The notes under the pieces are model-generated. The model did not search any database. It was not told where the DNA came from and saw only the letters and a list, made by a program, of their open reading frames with translations. Below, one piece after another: positions 28,154 to 39,022 of a stretch of DNA of 64,000 nt (positions within the stretch are counted from its first letter, which is position 1; every line of letters starts with the position of its first letter). The translations under genes were made by a program, and so were the position numbers. Origin of the DNA: Thermophagus xiamenensis. Its GTDB lineage: Bacteria; Bacteroidota; Bacteroidia; Bacteroidales; Marinilabiliaceae. The stretch lies in assembly GCF_900112795.1 (NCBI RefSeq), contig NZ_FONA01000009.1:103658-167657 (forward strand). The letters run 5' to 3'.

Positions 28154-28610
28154 AACGCTAAGACGCAAAGGCGCAGAGTTTTTATTATAGAGATGACCAG
28201 AGAGGCATTAAATAAAATCTCTTCACAAATTATAGGAGGGGCTATAGAGGTTCACAAAGAACTGGGTCCCGGATTGCTGGAGTCGGTTTATAGTGCCTGT
28301 CTTGTTCATGAACTTAGGAGTAAGGGATTATTGGTTGAAGAACAGGTTCATTTGCCTTTGACATATAAAAACCGAACCTTAAACAAAGAGTTTATCATTG
28401 ACCTGTTGGTTGAAAAGGAAGTGGTAGTGGAACTAAAAGCAGTAGAAGAAATTCATCCGGTTCATGAAGTTCAACTGGTCACATATTTAAAGCTGGCCAA
28501 AAAGAGACTCGGATTATTAATCAATTTTAATGTTCCTGTATTACATAAAGGCATTTACCGTAAAGTCAACAATCTTTGAAGATAACTCAGCGTCTTAGCG
28601 TCTCTGCGTT
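28154..28610. mobile_element. GxxExxY cassette flanked by 27-base inverted repeats
   Basis: Left end 28154-28180 (AACGCTAAGACGCAAAGG, then CGCAGAGTT) and right end 28584-28610 (AACTCAGCGTCTTAGCG, then TCTCTGCGTT) are inverted repeats matching at 22 of 27 positions. They bracket a single small gene and sit just inside the mutA-mutB junction. This is the form of a compact insertion cassette. Confidence 0.75.
28193..28579 (+). CDS. GxxExxY-family protein
   Basis: 128 residues. The family name motif is visible as GPGLLESVY near residues 26-34, preceded by GGAIEVHKELG. A PD-(D/E)xK nuclease-like core follows: FIIDLLVEKEVVVELKAVE, with Asp, Glu and Lys in the order of the restriction-endonuclease fold. 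The role of this family is not established, and it is frequently found as a solitary accessory gene with repeat-bearing flanks, as here. It shares direction with mutA and mutB and may be read from their promoter. Confidence 0.88.
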   Translation: MTREALNKISSQIIGGAIEVHKELGPGLLESVYSACLVHELRSKGLLVEEQVHLPLTYKNRTLNKEFIIDLLVEKEVVVELKAVEEIHPVHEVQLVTYLKLAKKRLGLLINFNVPVLHKGIYRKVNNL

Positions 28611-28625
28611 AAAAAAACAGTCATT

Positions 28626-30779
28626 ATGAGACCAGATTTTTCAAAAATAGATTACAAAAGCGACAGGCTTTCGTTTGATGCCAAAGCCTGGGAGCAACAG
28701 CATTCCATTAAAAAGGATTGGGTAACGCCGGAACAAATACCGGTGAAACCTGTCTATTCGAAAGAAGACCTGGAAGGAATGGAGCATTTGAATTATGCTG
28801 CCGGACTTCCTCCCTATCTTCGCGGACCCTATTCGACCATGTATACCATGCGTCCGTGGACAATTCGTCAATATGCAGGATTTTCCACAGCCGAAGAGTC
28901 CAATGCCTTCTATCGTCGTAACCTGGCTGCCGGACAGAAAGGTCTGTCGGTAGCGTTTGACCTGGCAACCCACCGCGGTTACGACTCAGACCATGAGCGC
29001 GTGGTAGGCGACGTAGGAAAAGCAGGGGTGGCCATCGATTCTATCTTAGACATGAAAGTGCTTTTCGATGGTATTCCTTTAAATAAGATGTCGGTATCGA
29101 TGACCATGAACGGTGCTGTATTGCCCATCATGGCCTTTTATATCGTTACCGGACTTGAACAAGGTGCCAAATTGGAAGAGTTGAGCGGTACCATCCAGAA
29201 CGATATCCTGAAGGAGTTCATGGTGCGTAACACTTATATTTATCCGCCCGAATTCTCAATGCGCATCATAGCCGACATTTTCGAATACACGTCGAAAAAC
29301 ATGCCCAAATTCAACAGCATCTCTATATCGGGTTATCACATGCAGGAGGCAGGTGCTACCGCCGATTTGGAATTGGCTTATACCCTTGCCGACGGACTGG
29401 AATACCTACGAACCGGTATTAAAGCTGGCTTGAATGTGGATGCCTTTGCACCGCGCTTATCGTTTTTCTGGGCTATCGGCATGAATCACTTCATGGAGAT
29501 TGCCAAGATGCGCGCCGCACGGATGCTATGGGCAAAAATCGTTAAGCAGTTTAATCCCCAGAATCCCAAATCCATGGCCTTGCGGACTCACTCGCAAACA
29601 TCCGGGTGGTCATTACAGGAGCAAGATCCTTACAACAACGTGGGACGTACCTGTATCGAGGCTATGGCTGCAGCTCTGGGACACACACAGTCGCTTCATA
29701 CCAATGCCCTGGATGAAGCTATTGCTCTGCCTACCGACTTTTCGGCACGTATTGCTCGTAACACTCAGATATACATTCAGGAAGAAACCCAGATAACAAA
29801 GGCTATCGATCCCTGGGCCGGTTCTTATTATGTAGAATCGCTGACCAAGGAACTGGCTGAAAAAGCGTGGGCGCACATCCAGGAAATTGAAGAGATGGGT
29901 GGTATGGCGAAAGCCATCGAGACTGGTCTTCCCAAGATGCGTATCGAAGAGGCTGCTGCCCGCACTCAGGCTAAAATAGACAGCGGCAAACAAGTCATTG
30001 TAGGTACCAATCGCTACCGCCTTGAAAAAGAAGATCCCATCGATATTCTTGAAATAGACAATACGGCCGTTCGGAACGCACAGATTGAAAGGTTAAAGAA
30101 ACTGCGTGCCGAACGCAACGAAGAAGAAGTACAGGCAGCACTGGCAGCCATCACGAAAGCCGTTGAAACCGGTGAAGGAAACCTGCTGGAACTGGCAGTA
30201 GAAGCCGCTAAGAAACGTGCCTCGTTGGGTGAAATTTCTTATGCTTGTGAAAAAGTTGTTGGGAGGTATAAAGCAGTGATACGGTCAATAAATGGTGTAT
30301 ATTCATCAGAAGCGGGACATGACAGCGAATTTGAACAAGCTCGTGCCTTGGCCCGTGAATTTGCCGAAAAAGAGGGTCGTCAACCCCGTATTATGATTGC
30401 CAAGATGGGGCAGGATGGTCATGACCGCGGAGCAAAAGTAGTGGCCACCGGTTATGCCGACATAGGTTTCGACGTGGACATGGGTCCCTTGTTCCAGACG
30501 CCGGCAGAGACTGCTCGCCAGGCCGTAGAAAACGATGTTCACGTTTTGGGTGTTTCTTCTTTGGCTGCCGGGCACAAAACTCTGGTACCCCAGGTAATAG
30601 AAGAATTGAAAAAGCTGGGTCGTGATGATATCCTGGTTATTGCCGGCGGGGTAATCCCCCACCAGGATTATCAGTTTTTGTACGACTGTGGTGTTGCCGG
30701 AATCTTTGGCCCGGGATCATCGGTATCACGTGCTGCCATCGAAATCCTGAAGCTTTTGCTTCAGAGTTATGAAGAATAA
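28626..30779 (+). CDS. mutB: Methylmalonyl-CoA mutase, large (alpha) subunit
   Basis: 717 residues. The TIM barrel contains [19 protein letters not shown] and [19 protein letters not shown], typical of the catalytic subunit. The C-terminal cobalamin domain has DGHDRG with the cobalt-ligand His at residue 599, plus the [12 protein letters not shown] and IAGGVIP segments. It catalyses the adenosylcobalamin-dependent carbon-skeleton rearrangement between succinyl-CoA and methylmalonyl-CoA. It is followed by a terminator, closing the mutA-cassette-mutB unit. Confidence 0.97.
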   Translation: MRPDFSKIDYKSDRLSFDAKAWEQQHSIKKDWVTPEQIPVKPVYSKEDLEGMEHLNYAAGLPPYLRGPYSTMYTMRPWTIRQYAGFSTAEESNAFYRRNLAAGQKGLSVAFDLATHRGYDSDHERVVGDVGKAGVAIDSILDMKVLFDGIPLNKMSVSMTMNGAVLPIMAFYIVTGLEQGAKLEELSGTIQNDILKEFMVRNTYIYPPEFSMRIIADIFEYTSKNMPKFNSISISGYHMQEAGATADLELAYTLADGLEYLRTGIKAGLNVDAFAPRLSFFWAIGMNHFMEIAKMRAARMLWAKIVKQFNPQNPKSMALRTHSQTSGWSLQEQDPYNNVGRTCIEAMAAALGHTQSLHTNALDEAIALPTDFSARIARNTQIYIQEETQITKAIDPWAGSYYVESLTKELAEKAWAHIQEIEEMGGMAKAIETGLPKMRIEEAAARTQAKIDSGKQVIVGTNRYRLEKEDPIDILEIDNTAVRNAQIERLKKLRAERNEEEVQAALAAITKAVETGEGNLLELAVEAAKKRASLGEISYACEKVVGRYKAVIRSINGVYSSEAGHDSEFEQARALAREFAEKEGRQPRIMIAKMGQDGHDRGAKVVATGYADIGFDVDMGPLFQTPAETARQAVENDVHVLGVSSLAAGHKTLVPQVIEELKKLGRDDILVIAGGVIPHQDYQFLYDCGVAGIFGPGSSVSRAAIEILKLLLQSYEE

Positions 30780-30813
30780 TTGATATGCTTTAAAAATCTT
30801 CTTTTTACCATAT

Positions 30814-30847
30814 ACCTGCCGGTAATAACACCCGGCAGGTTTTTTAT
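30814..30847 (+). terminator. Rho-independent terminator after mutB
   Basis: ACCTGCCGG and CCGGCAGGT around a 9-base loop, followed by TTTTTTATT. Confidence 0.92.
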
Positions 30848-30904
30848 TATTATTACCTTTTTAACAACCCATAAAAGGCAAATGGAAGGAAAACTAACCA
30901 CCCA

Positions 30905-30977
30905 AAGAACATGCGGAAACCACTGCCATGCGAAGTCCATTTGGCCAATAACTTAGATAAAATTTATAGGAATAAAA
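30905..30977 (+). repeat. Degenerate dispersed repeat, copy H
   Basis: The right half is clear (GCCATGCGAAGTCCATTT, then GGCCAATAACTTAGATAA and ATTTATAGGAAT); the left is reduced to AAAGAACATGCGG. It sits upstream of the thioredoxin-fold gene, and its end overlaps that gene's presumed -33 region. Confidence 0.75.
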
Positions 30978-30994
30978 AATAAGATTTATCTTTG
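30963..30994 (+). promoter_or_regulatory. Promoter upstream of the DUF4369/thioredoxin-fold gene
   Basis: TTTA at 30963-30966, a 20-base spacer, then TATCTTTG at 30987-30994: one mismatch from TTTG-N20-TAnnTTTG. The -33 part is contributed by the tail of repeat copy H. Confidence 0.55.
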
Positions 30995-31061
30995 AACCTC
31001 GTTATACTAAAGACAACACAATAGAACATTCAAACAAAATTAATAACACCAATAGATATCA

Positions 31062-32228
31062 ATGAGAAGGGTTTATTTCATCGCATTTGTTGTTCTCGTT
31101 ACAGTGTTTTCGGGATGCAATCAGAATAAATATCAAATAAAAGGAACCATAACCGGCGCTGAAGGGAAAACACTGTTCCTGGAAAAGATGCAATTAGACA
31201 GAGATTTTCCTATTGATAGTGTAGTCTTAAATCATAAAGGAAAATTTTCGTTTAAAGGAGAACGGTTGCAAGTACCAACTTTTTTCCGTTTAAGATTATC
31301 CCCCAGTAATTTCATAACACTTTTGCTTGACACTACCGAACATGTCAATATTTTGGCTGAGGGGAAAAATTTAGAAGACACTTATACCCTTGAAGGTTCC
31401 ATTGGCTCAAAAAAGATTCAGATATTAAATCAAAGGCTTAAAAGCTTACGCCATACGGTAGATAGTCTCATGGAAATATATGAGGCCTTGCCCAATGATG
31501 ATGTTACCTACCAAAAAAGCGAGATAGCCCGTCAACTAAAAGAAGCGATTGATAAGCATAAAAATTTCATAGGAACCTTTGTAATGGATAACCCGCGCTC
31601 TTTTGCCAGTTATTATGCTTTATTCCAACGATTGAGCGATAACACAATGGTTCTTAATGTGATGGATAAAAAAGAGCAGGTTTATTTTGCCACTATAGCC
31701 ACCAGTCTAAACCTTCTGTATCCTGAATCCCCAAGAGTAAAACAACTTTACAACTACGTATTAAGTGCCAAAGTCCAGGAAAAACAGGTCCAAATACTTA
31801 AAGAACTTGAATCTAAAGCCGAAAAAACAATCCCTGAAATTAGTGAAAAAAATATATACGGCGAGGAAATTGCTCTATCTTCACTACAAGGGAAAGTCGT
31901 CCTTTTATCGTTTTGGGCATCCTGGAACGAGGCATCACGTCGGGCTAATGACCATTTAAAAAAGGTTTATGAAAAATATCATCACCGGGGCTTTGAAATA
32001 TACCAGGTGTCTCTTGACCGGAGTAAGGTTCTTTGGGAAAATGCCGTTATTAATGATAACCTGCCCTGGATAAATGTTAGTGATTTAAGGTATACCGATT
32101 CTTACCCGGCCAGGGTATATAACGTCAAACAACTCCCTGCCAATTATTTGATAAGCCGCGATGGTGATATAATTGGGAAAAATCTGTTTGGAAGCATACT
32201 GGAAGAAAAAATTGAGGAAGCATTATAA
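31062..32228 (+). CDS. DUF4369/thioredoxin-fold lipoprotein lacking the CxxC motif
   Basis: 388 residues, lipobox Cys19 (VFSGC). The N-terminal beta domain YQIKGTITGAEGKTLFLEKM is DUF4369-like, the middle is helical, and the C-terminal 130 residues form a TlpA/AhpC-TSA thioredoxin domain (LSSLQGKVVLLSFWASWNEA onward, with the cis-Pro region VKQLPANYLISRDG). In active members the motif reads WASWCGPC; here it is WASWNEAS, so both redox cysteines are missing. It could be a binding or scaffolding variant in the periplasm. It stands alone between a promoter and a bidirectional terminator. Confidence 0.85.
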   Translation: MRRVYFIAFVVLVTVFSGCNQNKYQIKGTITGAEGKTLFLEKMQLDRDFPIDSVVLNHKGKFSFKGERLQVPTFFRLRLSPSNFITLLLDTTEHVNILAEGKNLEDTYTLEGSIGSKKIQILNQRLKSLRHTVDSLMEIYEALPNDDVTYQKSEIARQLKEAIDKHKNFIGTFVMDNPRSFASYYALFQRLSDNTMVLNVMDKKEQVYFATIATSLNLLYPESPRVKQLYNYVLSAKVQEKQVQILKELESKAEKTIPEISEKNIYGEEIALSSLQGKVVLLSFWASWNEASRRANDHLKKVYEKYHHRGFEIYQVSLDRSKVLWENAVINDNLPWINVSDLRYTDSYPARVYNVKQLPANYLISRDGDIIGKNLFGSILEEKIEEAL

Positions 32229-32315
32229 TTTGTTTAATGCATAAATAAAAATTATCCTATGCTCCGGATTGGAGTAAAAGATTCAAACATCTCAATCTTA
32301 AAACATAAAAAAGAA

Positions 32316-32352
32316 ACCGGCAGTCAGATTTTCATTTTTTGACTGCCGGTGC
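32316..32352. terminator. Bidirectional terminator between convergent transcripts
   Basis: ACCGGCAGTC and GACTGCCGGT arms around an A/T-rich loop. It separates the plus-strand thioredoxin-fold gene from the 3' end of the minus-strand branched-chain amino-acid operon. Confidence 0.8.
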
Positions 32353-32382
32353 TTTTATATAAATATGAGTTCGTTAAAACCA

Positions 32383-33450
32383 TTACATCGAGGTAATATA
32401 CTCAGCAATCCAATCTCCCACCTCCGAAGTTGAGAGAGCGTTAGATTTATCGATATCCTCTGTCACTTTTCCCTGTTCGAGCGAAGCCTCTACCGCCGTC
32501 CTAATCATGTTAGCTTCTTCTTTCAGGTTGAAAGCCGATTCGAGCATAAGGGCGGCTGAGAGAATAGTAGCTAGCGGATTGGCAATATTTTTTCCGGCTG
32601 CCTGAGGATAAGAACCATGAATGGGCTCGAAAACGGAGGTATGCACTCCAATCGAAGCGGAAGGCAAAAGCCCCAGAGAACCGGTAATAACACTAGCCTC
32701 ATCGGTCAGGATATCCCCAAACATATTTTCAGTCAACATCACATCAAAACGCTTTGGCCATTGGATAATTTGCATGGCAGCATTATCCACAAACATATAT
32801 TCAACCTCAACCTCGAGGAAATCGGGAGCAATGGCTTGTACCGTTTCGCGCCACAGACGTGATGTGGCCAAAACATTGGCTTTGTCGACAACGGTTAATT
32901 TCTTCCGGCGCTTCATGGCAAAGTCAAAAGCCAGGCGAGTAATGCGTTCAATCTCCTCCACCGTATAAACATTGGTATCATAGGCGGTACGACCGTCTTC
33001 TGACCGTCCTTGAGGACGCCCAAAATAAATACCCCCTGTTAATTCACGAATAGCAACAAAATCGGCACCGTCAACCAGGTCGGAGCGCAAAGGTGATTTA
33101 TGAATTAATGAAGGGAAAGTAGTCACCGGACGAATATTGGCATAAAGACCAAGTTTTTTACGCATGGCCAGAAGACCTTGCTCCGGACGTACTTTGGCCT
33201 TGGGATCGTTATCATATTTAGGGTCTCCGATGGCTCCAAAAAGGACGGCATCGGCATTCATACAAATTTGATGCGTTTCTTCGGGGTAAGGGTCACCGGT
33301 TTGATCTATAGCAACAGCCCCTACCGGTGCTTCAGTATAATTGGCTTCATGACCTTTCTTCTTTAGAACAGCATCCAGAGATTTTTTGGCTTGTTCAACT
33401 ATTTCAGGCCCGATACCGTCACCGGGCAACACAGCAATATTTAACTTCAT
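32383..33450 (-). CDS. leuB: 3-isopropylmalate dehydrogenase
   Basis: 355 residues from the ATG at 33450 ([18 protein letters not shown]); a TTG three codons earlier is unlikely. Substrate and cofactor motifs: [20 protein letters not shown] with the Arg residues that bind malate, [18 protein letters not shown] with catalytic Lys, VDNAAMQ, and [14 protein letters not shown]. It oxidises and decarboxylates 3-isopropylmalate to 2-oxoisocaproate in leucine synthesis. It is the last gene of the nine-gene operon, 36 bases after the cimA-like gene. Confidence 0.96.
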   Translation of the reverse strand: MKLNIAVLPGDGIGPEIVEQAKKSLDAVLKKKGHEANYTEAPVGAVAIDQTGDPYPEETHQICMNADAVLFGAIGDPKYDNDPKAKVRPEQGLLAMRKKLGLYANIRPVTTFPSLIHKSPLRSDLVDGADFVAIRELTGGIYFGRPQGRSEDGRTAYDTNVYTVEEIERITRLAFDFAMKRRKKLTVVDKANVLATSRLWRETVQAIAPDFLEVEVEYMFVDNAAMQIIQWPKRFDVMLTENMFGDILTDEASVITGSLGLLPSASIGVHTSVFEPIHGSYPQAAGKNIANPLATILSAALMLESAFNLKEEANMIRTAVEASLEQGKVTEDIDKSNALSTSEVGDWIAEYITSM

Positions 33451-33485
33451 TTTATTCAATTAATGTTTTGTTTGGACCTAAGAAT

Positions 33486-35033
33486 TTAGGATTTACTATT
33501 AATTATTAATCCATTTTCTTTATTCTCGATGATGTTGAGCATTTTCATAGTAGCTTTAATAGCAGCCTCGGTTTGGTCGGCATCCAATCCTCTGGTTTTG
33601 AATTCCTGATTCTTATAATCCCAGGTAATAACCGTTTCAACCAAAGCATCGGTTTTTCCGCCAGGAGGAATAGAAACCCAATAATCGATAAGAGTAGGAT
33701 GTTCTTTTCCTAATTTCTCATAAATGCGCCACAAAGCTTTCATAAAAGCATCATATTGACCATCCCCCACTGAAGTCTCATTATAAACTTCTTTTCCAAT
33801 CTGAAGGGAAATAGTAGCCACAGGTTTTAATCCCTGAACAATGGCCAAGTGATAATTTTTAAGCTTGATATGATTATCAATCCGCTCAGTTTTCAAGACA
33901 TCGGAAATGATATAGGGCAAATCCTCCGGCGTAACATTTTCTTTTTTATCCCCCAATTCAATGACACGTTGGGTAACTTTTTTCATCTCTTCAGGCCCCA
34001 ATTCAATTCCTAATTCTTCAAGGTTCTTCTTAATATTGGCTTTCCCCGAAGTTTTCCCCAGAGCATATCGGCGAACACGTCCAAAACGCTCGGGCATCAA
34101 CTTGTTAAAATAGAGATTATCTTTATTGTCGCCATCGGCATGCACCCCACTACATTGCGTAAATACATTTTCGCCCGTCAAAGGTTTATTGGCAGGAATT
34201 CTCAGCCCGGAAAAAGTTTCAACCATGCGTGAAATCTTGGTGAGTTTACTCTCATCAATAGTATTTGGAACTTTAAGATGATCATTCAAAATACCCACCA
34301 CACTGGCCAAAGGGGCATTCCCGGCTCGTTCACCCAAACCATTTACTGTGGTATGAATTCCCCGTACACCGGCTTTGATAGCATAAAATACATTGGCAAC
34401 CGATAAATCATAATCATTATGTGCATGATAATCAAAATGAATATCGGGGAACTTTTGGGTCATGGTTTTGCAAAATTCGTAAGTTTGATCCGGATTTAAG
34501 ATTCCGAGAGTATCAGGGAGCATGATTCGCTTAACGGAAGTTTTCCCAATTCCATTAATCATGAACTCCACGTAATCCGGAGAATTAAGCATCCCATTAG
34601 ACCAGTCTTCAAGGTAAACATTTACGGTTATCCCACGTTTCTCAGCTTCTTTAATCACAAAAACAATATCGGCCAAATGTTCTTCTTTTGTTTTGCGAAG
34701 CTGCCCGGTAAGGTGCTTAAGAGATCCTTTTGTCAAAAGGTTAATAACTTTACCTCCCGCATCATTGATCCAGTCAAGAGAGGTTGTACCGTCAACAAAT
34801 CCAAGTACTTCTATTCTTTCCAGGCAATTATGATCTTTGGCCCATTTTGTCAAACGTTGGACCGCCTTTCGTTCTCCCTCGGAGACTCTGGCCGAGGCCA
34901 CCTCTATGCGATTAACCTTTACCTCATCCAACAGCAATCGGGTGATAGTCAGCTTCTCGGCATCATTAAATGAAACACCCGTTGTTTGTTCACCATCCCG
35001 AAGGGTGGTATCCATCACTTCTATGGTTCTCAT
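33486..35033 (-). CDS. LeuA/CimA-like synthase (second copy)
   Basis: 515 residues of the alpha-isopropylmalate/homocitrate/citramalate synthase family: [17 protein letters not shown] at the N-terminus, DYHAHNDYDLSVANVFYAIK with metal-binding His residues, NGLGERAGNAPLASVV, and a C-terminal regulatory (LeuA-dimer) domain. It is clearly different from the leuA at 37356 in the same operon. Two roles are possible: a second isopropylmalate synthase, or (R)-citramalate synthase condensing pyruvate and acetyl-CoA to feed LeuCDB toward 2-oxobutyrate and isoleucine. Its position between leuD and leuB fits citramalate, and no threonine deaminase gene is in the operon, but substrate residues were not resolved. 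Confidence 0.75.
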   Translation of the reverse strand: MRTIEVMDTTLRDGEQTTGVSFNDAEKLTITRLLLDEVKVNRIEVASARVSEGERKAVQRLTKWAKDHNCLERIEVLGFVDGTTSLDWINDAGGKVINLLTKGSLKHLTGQLRKTKEEHLADIVFVIKEAEKRGITVNVYLEDWSNGMLNSPDYVEFMINGIGKTSVKRIMLPDTLGILNPDQTYEFCKTMTQKFPDIHFDYHAHNDYDLSVANVFYAIKAGVRGIHTTVNGLGERAGNAPLASVVGILNDHLKVPNTIDESKLTKISRMVETFSGLRIPANKPLTGENVFTQCSGVHADGDNKDNLYFNKLMPERFGRVRRYALGKTSGKANIKKNLEELGIELGPEEMKKVTQRVIELGDKKENVTPEDLPYIISDVLKTERIDNHIKLKNYHLAIVQGLKPVATISLQIGKEVYNETSVGDGQYDAFMKALWRIYEKLGKEHPTLIDYWVSIPPGGKTDALVETVITWDYKNQEFKTRGLDADQTEAAIKATMKMLNIIENKENGLIINSKS

Positions 35034-35121
35034 CGGCTCTTGTTGATAAAGGAACGCTCTAAAGAAAAAATTCAGAGTGCCCCAAAAATTAATACTCAGC
35101 TTCTACATAATCAAGTTGTTA

Positions 35122-35715
35122 TCAAGCATGTTCTTTTTCCCAGGCTTCTATCTCATGATTTATACTTAACAAATAGTCGATATCATCAAATCCGTTAAGC
35201 AGACACTTTTTCTTGTAAGGATTGATATCAAACGATTCGGCTATGCCCTCCTGTAAAATCCGAATGGTTTGGTTTTCAAGGTCCACCTCCACTTCTGTTG
35301 CAGGCTCTTTTTCTATAGCCTGAAAGAGTTTTTGAAGAAATTCTTTCGAAACCTGGACAGGCAATAAACCATTATTAAGGGCATTGTTTTTAAAGATATC
35401 AGCAAAAAAGCTGGACACTACGGCTTTGAAGCCATACCCTACAATAGCCCAGGCAGCATGTTCGCGACTGGAACCACTTCCAAAATTCTGGCCGGCAACC
35501 AATATTTTCCCTGAATACCTGGGGTTGTTCAGCACAAAATCTTCTTTTGGGTTACCGCTTTTATCATAACGCCAATCGGCGAACAAATTGTTTCCAAAAC
35601 CTTCTCTGGTAGTAGCCTTCAGAAATCGGGCAGGTATAATCTGATCTGTGTCCACATTCTCTATTGGAAGGGGGACGCAAGAAGAGACCAATTTGGTAAA
35701 CTTTTCTATTGGCAT
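35122..35715 (-). CDS. leuD: 3-isopropylmalate dehydratase, small subunit
   Basis: 197 residues. Signature elements are [13 protein letters not shown] near residues 22-34 and [21 protein letters not shown], the swivelling domain segment that binds substrate. With LeuC it isomerises 2- to 3-isopropylmalate, and related complexes act on citramalate. It lies 75 bases after leuC. Confidence 0.96.
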   Translation of the reverse strand: MPIEKFTKLVSSCVPLPIENVDTDQIIPARFLKATTREGFGNNLFADWRYDKSGNPKEDFVLNNPRYSGKILVAGQNFGSGSSREHAAWAIVGYGFKAVVSSFFADIFKNNALNNGLLPVQVSKEFLQKLFQAIEKEPATEVEVDLENQTIRILQEGIAESFDINPYKKKCLLNGFDDIDYLLSINHEIEAWEKEHA

Positions 35716-35790
35716 ATTTATGTCTTTTGAATTTGTATCTAATATTAAATTGAAATCAGCCCGGCATCATTAAATGATACCGGTAAAAAA

Positions 35791-37191
35791 TTATAAGAAA
35801 TCGCGGGGGTCGGTAATTTTTCCGGTAATAGCAGCTGCAGCAGCAGTAATAGGGCTGGCAAGCATGGTTCTGGCACCGGGACCCTGGCGACCTTCAAAGT
35901 TGCGGTTGGATGTAGAAACAGCGTAATTACCCTCGGGTATTTTGTCGTCATTCATGGCAAGACATGCAGAACATCCTGGTTGCCGCATTTCGAATCCGGC
36001 CTCCTCAAGGATTTTCCTAAGACCTTCCTTTTCTGCCTGAGCCTCAACCTGACGGCTACCAGGCACAATCCAGGCAGTTACGTTATCCGCCTTTTTCTTT
36101 CCTTTGACAAATTGTGCAAAGGCCCTGAGGTCTTCAATGCGACCATTGGTACAACTACCGACAAAGACATAGTCTACCTTTTTCCCAAGCATGGGCTCAC
36201 CGGGCTTAAATTCCATATATTGCAGCGACTTTTGGAAAGTAGGCCGCGTAGCCTCTTCAATATCTTCAGTATTCGGAATAGATTTGCTGATACCGATGCC
36301 CATACCCGGGTTAGTCCCATAGGTTATCATTGGCTCAATATCCGAAGCCCGGAAGGTTAATTCTTTATCGAAAACCGCATCGGGGTCAGAAGGCAACTGA
36401 CGCCAGGCCTCAACGGCTTTGTCCCAGTCGGCACCTTTGGGCGCAAACTCTCTTCCCTTGATATATTCAAAGGTTGTTTCATCCGGAGCAATCATTCCAC
36501 CTCTTGCCCCCATCTCAATACTCATATTACAAATGGTCATGCGCGCCTCCATGGAAAGGCTCCGAATGGCAGAGCCGGCAAATTCTACAAAGTACCCGGT
36601 AGCCCCTCCGGTTCCAATTTGTGAGATAATGTAAAGGACGATGTCTTTTGACATAACACCTTTACCTAACTCACCCTCAATATTAATGCGCATGGTTTTG
36701 GGCTTGTTTTGAAGTAGTGTCTGGGTAGCAAGCACCATCTCCACCTCACTGGTTCCTATGCCAAAGGCAATGCTTCCAAATGCACCGTGAGTAGAGGTAT
36801 GGCTATCACCACAAACGATGGTCATTCCGGGCTGCGTAATGCCAAGTTCGGGGCCGATAACGTGTACAATTCCATTCCATGGGTGGTTAAGTCCGTAAAG
36901 AGGCACACCAAATTCTTTGCAGTTTTCGGCCAATTTATTCACCTGGAAACGGCTTAATTCGTCCCTTATAGGCTGATCCTGCCCCAATGTTGGGATGTTA
37001 TGGTCGGCAGTAGCCACCGTTTTTTGAGGCTGTCTGACTTTTATCCCTCGATTTCTAAGACCATCAAAAGCCTGAGGACTAGTCACCTCATGAACAAAAT
37101 GACGGTCGATATACAGCACGCTGGGACCACCTTCTACGGTTGTTACCACGTGCTTTTCCCATATCTTTTCGAATAAAGTTTTTCCTGCCAA
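35791..37191 (-). CDS. leuC: 3-isopropylmalate dehydratase, large subunit
   Basis: 466 residues. Aconitase-family motifs: [54 protein letters not shown] and the CSACLAMN segment carrying 4Fe-4S cysteines. The start appears to be TTG at 37191: the preceding in-frame codons reach a stop within three codons and no ATG precedes the conserved [13 protein letters not shown]. It pairs with leuD. The gap of 164 bases from leuA holds dispersed repeat copy I. Confidence 0.95.
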   Translation of the reverse strand: MAGKTLFEKIWEKHVVTTVEGGPSVLYIDRHFVHEVTSPQAFDGLRNRGIKVRQPQKTVATADHNIPTLGQDQPIRDELSRFQVNKLAENCKEFGVPLYGLNHPWNGIVHVIGPELGITQPGMTIVCGDSHTSTHGAFGSIAFGIGTSEVEMVLATQTLLQNKPKTMRINIEGELGKGVMSKDIVLYIISQIGTGGATGYFVEFAGSAIRSLSMEARMTICNMSIEMGARGGMIAPDETTFEYIKGREFAPKGADWDKAVEAWRQLPSDPDAVFDKELTFRASDIEPMITYGTNPGMGIGISKSIPNTEDIEEATRPTFQKSLQYMEFKPGEPMLGKKVDYVFVGSCTNGRIEDLRAFAQFVKGKKKADNVTAWIVPGSRQVEAQAEKEGLRKILEEAGFEMRQPGCSACLAMNDDKIPEGNYAVSTSNRNFEGRQGPGARTMLASPITAAAAAITGKITDPRDFL

Positions 37192-37241
37192 GGTATTTTA
37201 TTTTTAAGGGTTTACTAATTATTATTCTGAATATTTATCAG

Positions 37242-37343
37242 GATGAAACAGGCATGACAATGAAAAGTTAACTCAAAAGAGAGTGTATTAATCCTTGCCA
37301 TGCGAGTTCCATCAATCCTGTGAACTAATCAACTTTTATATGA
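37242..37343 (+). repeat. Dispersed palindromic repeat, copy I (GACAA type), inside the leu operon
   Basis: GATGAAACAGGCATGACAA on the left and TTGCCATGCGAGTTCC on the right; the stem keeps pairing through one G-T. The tail is diverged (ATCAATCCTGTGAACTAATC). It lies between leuA and leuC, opposite to the direction of transcription. Confidence 0.85.
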
Positions 37344-37355
37344 CTAAAGATATAG

Positions 37356-38852
37356 TTAGGCAATTTTGCCCACCGCATCTAAAAAGGCTTCAACCGAAGC
37401 TGTTATGATATCGGTATGAGCGGCAAAACCATAATAAGTTTGCCCTTTATGTTCAACCTGAACATGAACTTTCCCCAAATCATCGCTGCCACGTGTAATA
37501 GCTTGAATGAGAAATTCTTCAAGCCGTACTCTCCGTTTAATAAGAGCTTTTACAGCCGTAAAGGCAGCATCAATAGGACCGTTACCGGAAGCTGTTTCGG
37601 TAAAAACATCGCCATTAAAGCTAATCTGAACCGTAGCTGTTGGCACCGTTGATTTTCCACAAACAACCTGCAGGAGCTTCAATTGCAATGGCTTGTCTTT
37701 GTGACTCTGCTCTCTTCCGGCCAGTATCTGAAGATCTTCATCGGTAATATCTTTCTTTTTATCCGCGAGATCCAAAAAGCGTTGATATACTTCATCCAAT
37801 TCATCGCTTTCGAGATTATATCCCAAAACCTGCAAACGATGTTTTAACGCGGCACGACCACTTCTGGCGGTCAGTACAATGGAAGATTCTTTAACCCCAA
37901 CTTCTGCGGGGTCAATAATTTCATAATTTTCCCGGTTTTTGAGAACACCATCCTGATGAATACCCGAAGAGTGTGCAAAGGCATTCCGGCCTACAATTGC
38001 CTTGTTAGGTTGAACAGGCATCCGCATTAGCGTGGACACCAGGCGGCTACTCTTCATTATTTCCCGCGTATTGATATTGGTTTCAAAGTCGAGGTCTTTA
38101 TGACACTTAATGGCCATCACAACCTCCTCAAGAGAGGTATTCCCGGCACGCTCACCTATACCGTTAATGGTAACTTCTACCTGGCGTGCACCATTAATAA
38201 TGCCCGACAAGGAATTAGCGGTAGCCATCCCAAGATCATTGTGACAGTGAGTAGAAATAATAGCCTTATCGATGTTTGGCACATGATTCATCAGGAAAGC
38301 AATCTTTTCACCATATTCCTGTGGTAAACAGTAGCCCGTAGTATCCGGAATATTAACAACAGTAGCCCCGGCATCGATAACCGCCTCAACCACCCGGGCC
38401 AAATATTCATTGTCGGTACGACCTGCATCTTCGGCATAAAATTCCACATCATCGATCAGGTTACGGGCAAATTTTACCGCCTCCACAGCTTTTTTGATAA
38501 TCTCATCAGGATTAGATTTTAATTTATAATTGATATGGTAAAATGAAGTTCCGATACCGGTATGAATTCGCCCCTTTTTTGCATATTTCAAAGCATCGGC
38601 GGCCACTTCAATATCTTTTTTGACAGCTCTGGATAATGCACAAATAGTAGTGTCCTTTAAGACTTTTGATATTTCGACCACCGAGTTAAAGTCACCCGGA
38701 CTGGAGACCGGAAATCCGGCTTCGATAATATCGACGCCGAGTTTTTCCAGCTGTCTGGCTACCTCAATTTTTTCGATAGTGTTCAGCTGGCAACCCGGGA
38801 CTTGTTCGCCATCCCGCAGTGTGGTGTCGAAAATATAGACTCTGTTACTCAT
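37356..38852 (-). CDS. leuA: 2-isopropylmalate synthase
   Basis: 498 residues. [18 protein letters not shown] opens the barrel, [19 protein letters not shown] and [20 protein letters not shown] follow, and a C-terminal regulatory domain covers about residues 375-498 ([20 protein letters not shown] region). It condenses acetyl-CoA with 2-oxoisovalerate, the committed step of leucine synthesis; the C-terminal domain mediates leucine feedback in the family. It is 170 bases after ilvC in the same operon. Confidence 0.95.
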   Translation of the reverse strand: MSNRVYIFDTTLRDGEQVPGCQLNTIEKIEVARQLEKLGVDIIEAGFPVSSPGDFNSVVEISKVLKDTTICALSRAVKKDIEVAADALKYAKKGRIHTGIGTSFYHINYKLKSNPDEIIKKAVEAVKFARNLIDDVEFYAEDAGRTDNEYLARVVEAVIDAGATVVNIPDTTGYCLPQEYGEKIAFLMNHVPNIDKAIISTHCHNDLGMATANSLSGIINGARQVEVTINGIGERAGNTSLEEVVMAIKCHKDLDFETNINTREIMKSSRLVSTLMRMPVQPNKAIVGRNAFAHSSGIHQDGVLKNRENYEIIDPAEVGVKESSIVLTARSGRAALKHRLQVLGYNLESDELDEVYQRFLDLADKKKDITDEDLQILAGREQSHKDKPLQLKLLQVVCGKSTVPTATVQISFNGDVFTETASGNGPIDAAFTAVKALIKRRVRLEEFLIQAITRGSDDLGKVHVQVEHKGQTYYGFAAHTDIITASVEAFLDAVGKIA

Positions 38853-39022
38853 GGATTTTTAGTTTTCAGTCCGGATTAATCCGGTTTTAGGTTTAATATT
38901 TAAGATAATATTCCACTATTTTAATTCCAATTCTTTAGGATTAAAACAGTTATCGGCTGACAAATAAGAGAATAAGTTTTCAACCGATAACCATTTAGCA
39001 ATGAATTTTGTTTAATCCAAAC

